Of a stretch of 64,000 bases of DNA, positions 61,697-64,000 are shown piece by piece (position 1 is the first letter of the stretch; each line of letters opens with the position of its first letter). The stretch spans positions 1 to 64,000 of the forward strand of contig NZ_JABUNR010000016.1 of assembly GCF_013343715.1 (NCBI RefSeq). Reading direction: 5' to 3'. Below the pieces are notes generated by a model that was not told the origin of the DNA, did not search any database, and saw nothing but the letters and a program-made list of their open reading frames with translations. The DNA comes from Mesobacillus harenae (GTDB taxonomy: Bacteria > Bacillota > Bacilli > Bacillales > Cytobacillaceae). The position numbers were made by a program, and so were the translations under genes.

Positions 61697-61716
61697 GCGC
61701 TTAGTAAAGAACAAAC
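61697..61716. promoter_or_regulatory. SinR-type element 5 (partial)
   Basis: GCGCTTAGTAAAGAACAAAC; the part CTTAGTAAAGAACAA differs from the 20-mer at one position. It lies 330 bases upstream of the PP-loop gene with repeat copy 5 between. Confidence 0.4.
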
Positions 61717-61752
61717 CCTATGCTACTCTACCCGCATATGTAAATGTGAGAA

Positions 61753-62331
61753 CTAAGCTTCAACATCTATCCATTTATACAGGTATAACTGATAGCCGAC
61801 GATTCTTATCCATTCATTTATGACGATTCTTCTGCTATGTTTATCCCCCCACCATTGGTCTTTATTAAACCAGGGAGTATCAGAAGATACGTACAGCAGT
61901 TGAAAATCTGAATCCTTAAATATACGGGTAAAGATTAGCTTTGTTCTTCTCATATGAAAATCAGAGCTGACAATTATCGCTGAACGGTAATTATTTTGTT
62001 CAATTAGTTCCTTTGCATAAATGGCATTTGTATAGGTACTTGTTGCTTTTTCCTCTTCTAAAATCCGACTCCTAGGTATTCCCAATGCAAGGGCTTCATC
62101 AGTTGATGAAAACTTCACTGTCGAGTTTGTTAATAACAGAAAGTCACCATACCCATTGTTGTATAGTTCTGCCCCCTTTTGAAGTCTATCCTCCTCCCCG
62201 CTTAACACCACAATAACATCCGATTTCTGAGGAGTTTCATTTACCACCAGATAGTCGCCTAAATTGAGAAAAATGATCACTATTCCAATGGATAATAGAA
62301 GGAGGAAACTCTTTTTAACCGGTTTTTTCAT
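61753..62331 (-). CDS. YdcF-like DUF218 membrane protein
   Basis: A 192-residue protein: one N-terminal helix (8-25) and an extracytoplasmic DUF218 domain with SDVIVVLSGEEDRLQKGAELYNNGY, STYTNAIYAKEL and AIIVSSDFHMRRTKLIFTRIF. These YdcF/SanA-type proteins act in cell-wall or polysaccharide metabolism; the mechanism is unknown. GCAGGT precedes the ATG. Confidence 0.85.
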   Translation of the reverse strand: MKKPVKKSFLLLLSIGIVIIFLNLGDYLVVNETPQKSDVIVVLSGEEDRLQKGAELYNNGYGDFLLLTNSTVKFSSTDEALALGIPRSRILEEEKATSTYTNAIYAKELIEQNNYRSAIIVSSDFHMRRTKLIFTRIFKDSDFQLLYVSSDTPWFNKDQWWGDKHSRRIVINEWIRIVGYQLYLYKWIDVEA

Positions 62332-62371
62332 AAAGTTACCTGCTTAACATTTATTTTCTCCATGAGTTTCA

Positions 62372-62419
62372 AGGCTCCCTGACTGCCCGTGGAAAGCGAA
62401 GTGCCTGGAGCTGAAAATT
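62372..62419. repeat. Interspersed repeat family 2, copy 6 (right part)
   Basis: GGCTCCCTGACTGCCCGTGG then AAAGCGAAGTGCCTGGAGC; only the right arm remains. Confidence 0.65.
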
Positions 62420-62429
62420 TATTAGAGAT

Positions 62430-63971
62430 TTAACTTACTTTACTAGTTAAATGGGCGCGTCTTTTACCAATTAACATGCTAAAAACTCCGCGTAAATAAA
62501 CAAATTCCTCTGATTTCCTAAAGACTGTGTAAAAGACAAGATTAGAAATCACCAATCCGATCAGACAAAAAAGAAAAAATAGAAACACATTTCCTGTGTA
62601 AAGACTCTTCACGAGGTAATCCATGATACCGGCGCAAATGGTCACTAATGATGCATAGATTAAATACCTGCCAAAATAACTTTTTACTTTTCTATTGAAA
62701 ACATATTTAAAAATCACATAAGGGTCATACCAAAAATAGATACACAGCCTGCTAATGACCGTCCCGTATATAACTCCGGCAATTCCTATATAGGATGCCA
62801 AGAAAACCGATACAGCAATATTGATAACCGCTGCAAATAGCGGCCGGTATTTACCCTTTTTAAAAAGCCCGGTGGTTTCCCTGTAAATGGAAGAAGCATA
62901 TTGCATTCCTGCTGTATAAAAATTAATGATAATGGCAAGCACGACTAGCTTATTCAATAAATATTGGTCTCCGATCCACAGAGAAATAAATGGGTTAATT
63001 AATGCCCACAAACATATGCTGCACATTCCGAAGAACCAGAAATTCGAAAAGTTAATCACTCGAAAAATAAGGTACTTTTTATCAGTATCTTCACTTACAA
63101 TCAGGTTTCCGACACTGGCTGTTAACGAGGAAAAAATAAAGCCTAACATCATAGACACAGTGCCCAAAATCAGCAAGTAGTTTGAATAAACCCCAACAAA
63201 ATGAACGCCTATGAATATTGAGATAATGATATTATCTGTCCCGCTAATGATAACCCCGCTAATTTTGTATAACATTAAGGCGTACAGATTCTGAAAAAAG
63301 CTCTTTCTATCTCCAGCTGATAGTTTATTGTTATTCTTCTCTTTCAAAAATGGATATAATTTATTTGCTTTATAGGCAACATATAAGTTTTCCAAACTAT
63401 TAAATACAATTTGAATGGTCAGATAGAATAAATAGTCCCCGACAACAACCAATTGCAGCAACTGGAAGAGGTTTAATGTGACCGTAGCTGCTGTATGGAT
63501 TTTAGAGATGATATAATTTTTTTGATCTGCAATAATAATTGATTTCTTATAGATTAAGAAATAAGAGAGAACTGAATTGATCAGAAACAACAGGTAGAAA
63601 GTATTTATATTTTGGATATTCGTGTCTTTTCCGACGATAAGAGGAAGAAAGGGCATTAAGCAAAGTCCATTTATGAGAATGGCACTTCCGACCATTCGAT
63701 ATGCCTTCTTATATAAATTCATGAGAGCCTGAATTTTTATATAATCTTTATCTGCCAAAGGTTTATAGAGACTGTAAACGATTGCTGAGTCAAACCCCAA
63801 ATTCGCCACAGATAACATGACCAAAATACTGGTGAATAAGCTATTAAGCCCTAAATAATCCATCCCTAATTCTTTAATAAATATTGTCCGAACGATAAAA
63901 CCCATTAAAGAAATGATAATTTGGCCAGACAATCCAAACGCCATATTTTTAAAAGAATTTTGTATTCTCAT
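62430..63971 (-). CDS. Wzx-type polysaccharide flippase
   Basis: A 513-residue membrane protein with 12-14 helices of the MOP superfamily, oligosaccharide-flippase branch. Typical parts: FGLSGQIIISLMGFIVRTIFIKELGMDYLGLNSLFTSILVMLSVANLGFDSAIVYSLYKPLADKD, read in segments, and TDNIIISIFIGVHFVGVYSNYLLI. It would move a lipid-linked repeat unit to the outer face. The cluster probably continues right of the window. AAGGGATA precedes the ATG. Confidence 0.88.
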   Translation of the reverse strand: MRIQNSFKNMAFGLSGQIIISLMGFIVRTIFIKELGMDYLGLNSLFTSILVMLSVANLGFDSAIVYSLYKPLADKDYIKIQALMNLYKKAYRMVGSAILINGLCLMPFLPLIVGKDTNIQNINTFYLLFLINSVLSYFLIYKKSIIIADQKNYIISKIHTAATVTLNLFQLLQLVVVGDYLFYLTIQIVFNSLENLYVAYKANKLYPFLKEKNNNKLSAGDRKSFFQNLYALMLYKISGVIISGTDNIIISIFIGVHFVGVYSNYLLILGTVSMMLGFIFSSLTASVGNLIVSEDTDKKYLIFRVINFSNFWFFGMCSICLWALINPFISLWIGDQYLLNKLVVLAIIINFYTAGMQYASSIYRETTGLFKKGKYRPLFAAVINIAVSVFLASYIGIAGVIYGTVISRLCIYFWYDPYVIFKYVFNRKVKSYFGRYLIYASLVTICAGIMDYLVKSLYTGNVFLFFLFCLIGLVISNLVFYTVFRKSEEFVYLRGVFSMLIGKRRAHLTSKVS

Positions 63972-64000
63972 TATCCCTTACCTTCTGCTTCATTTTATTG

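Overview
The window comes from a Gram-positive, low-G+C member of the Bacillaceae. The evidence is strong AGGAGG-type ribosome sites, frequent TTG and GTG starts, an FtsZ close to the Bacillus type, YocH-like 3D/LysM proteins, BsuPI-type lipoproteins, a sucrose PTS operon and several interspersed repeat families typical of Bacillus-like chromosomes. It is chromosomal sequence with much accessory metabolism. The left edge cuts the start of what looks like an IS256-type transposase.

Layout. 0.2-2.2 kb: a lipoprotein and an SGNH-like exported protein. 2.4-11.1 kb: a leftward catabolic operon with a TRAP transporter (dctP-dctQ-dctM), asparaginase, CaiB/BaiF CoA-transferase, GntR regulator, tartrate/D-malate dehydrogenase-like enzyme, HMG-CoA-lyase-like enzyme and an AEC carrier. 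Together these look like uptake, CoA activation and cleavage of an unidentified small hydroxy-dicarboxylate. 11.6-16.1 kb: amidase, small lipoprotein and hypothetical genes, OsmC. 16.3-17.9 kb: a c-di-GMP-I riboswitch in front of a secreted DUF5667/coiled-coil protein. 18.4-23.1 kb: YjiH-like and DUF368 membrane proteins, two hypothetical genes and a pyridoxamine-oxidase-like protein. 23.4-24.0 kb: a REP-associated tyrosine transposase (RAYT). At least 12 copies of a short repeat of about 37 bp are spread across the window, four of them full or partial copies within about 2 kb of the RAYT gene. 25.0-30.2 kb: a sucrose operon (regulator, EIIBC, fructokinase, sucrose-6-phosphate hydrolase) with three palindromic operators. 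30.4-38.5 kb: an amino-sugar cluster (SIS protein, nagA, nagB, ceramidase-like protein, AGE epimerase, SSS symporter) opposite a ROK repressor. 39.8-41.4 kb: bioY-bioB behind a BirA-like box.

42.9-46.3 kb holds a solitary ftsZ between two yocH paralogues. All three promoter regions carry WalR-box-like direct repeats, and the one before ftsZ matches the published consensus fully. 46.8-54.6 kb holds secreted proteins (S15-type hydrolase, Fn3-like protein, an anchor-type secreted protein), galE, a FemAB/GNAT-like transferase and a YVTN beta-propeller lipoprotein. 54.7-64.0 kb holds a one-module NRPS, an Sfp-type phosphopantetheinyl transferase, a serine acetyltransferase with an apparently frameshifted start, a PP-loop (QueC-like) enzyme, a YdcF-like protein and a Wzx-type flippase. 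This part looks like the edge of a surface-polysaccharide cluster that includes peptide-synthetase chemistry.

The two most promising signals are these. (1) A 20-bp element containing the SinR-type box GTTCTTT is repeated before several genes of the last third, hinting at a shared matrix/biofilm regulon that includes the NRPS cluster. The NRPS itself starts with only the second half of a condensation domain and ends in a thioesterase with a Cys-Asn-His triad. (2) The RAYT/repeat system: the repeats occur in two forms that differ by inversion of the core between GTG and CAC, and in three genes they supply the stop codon or last residues. Functions were assigned by eye from motifs; no database search was run.
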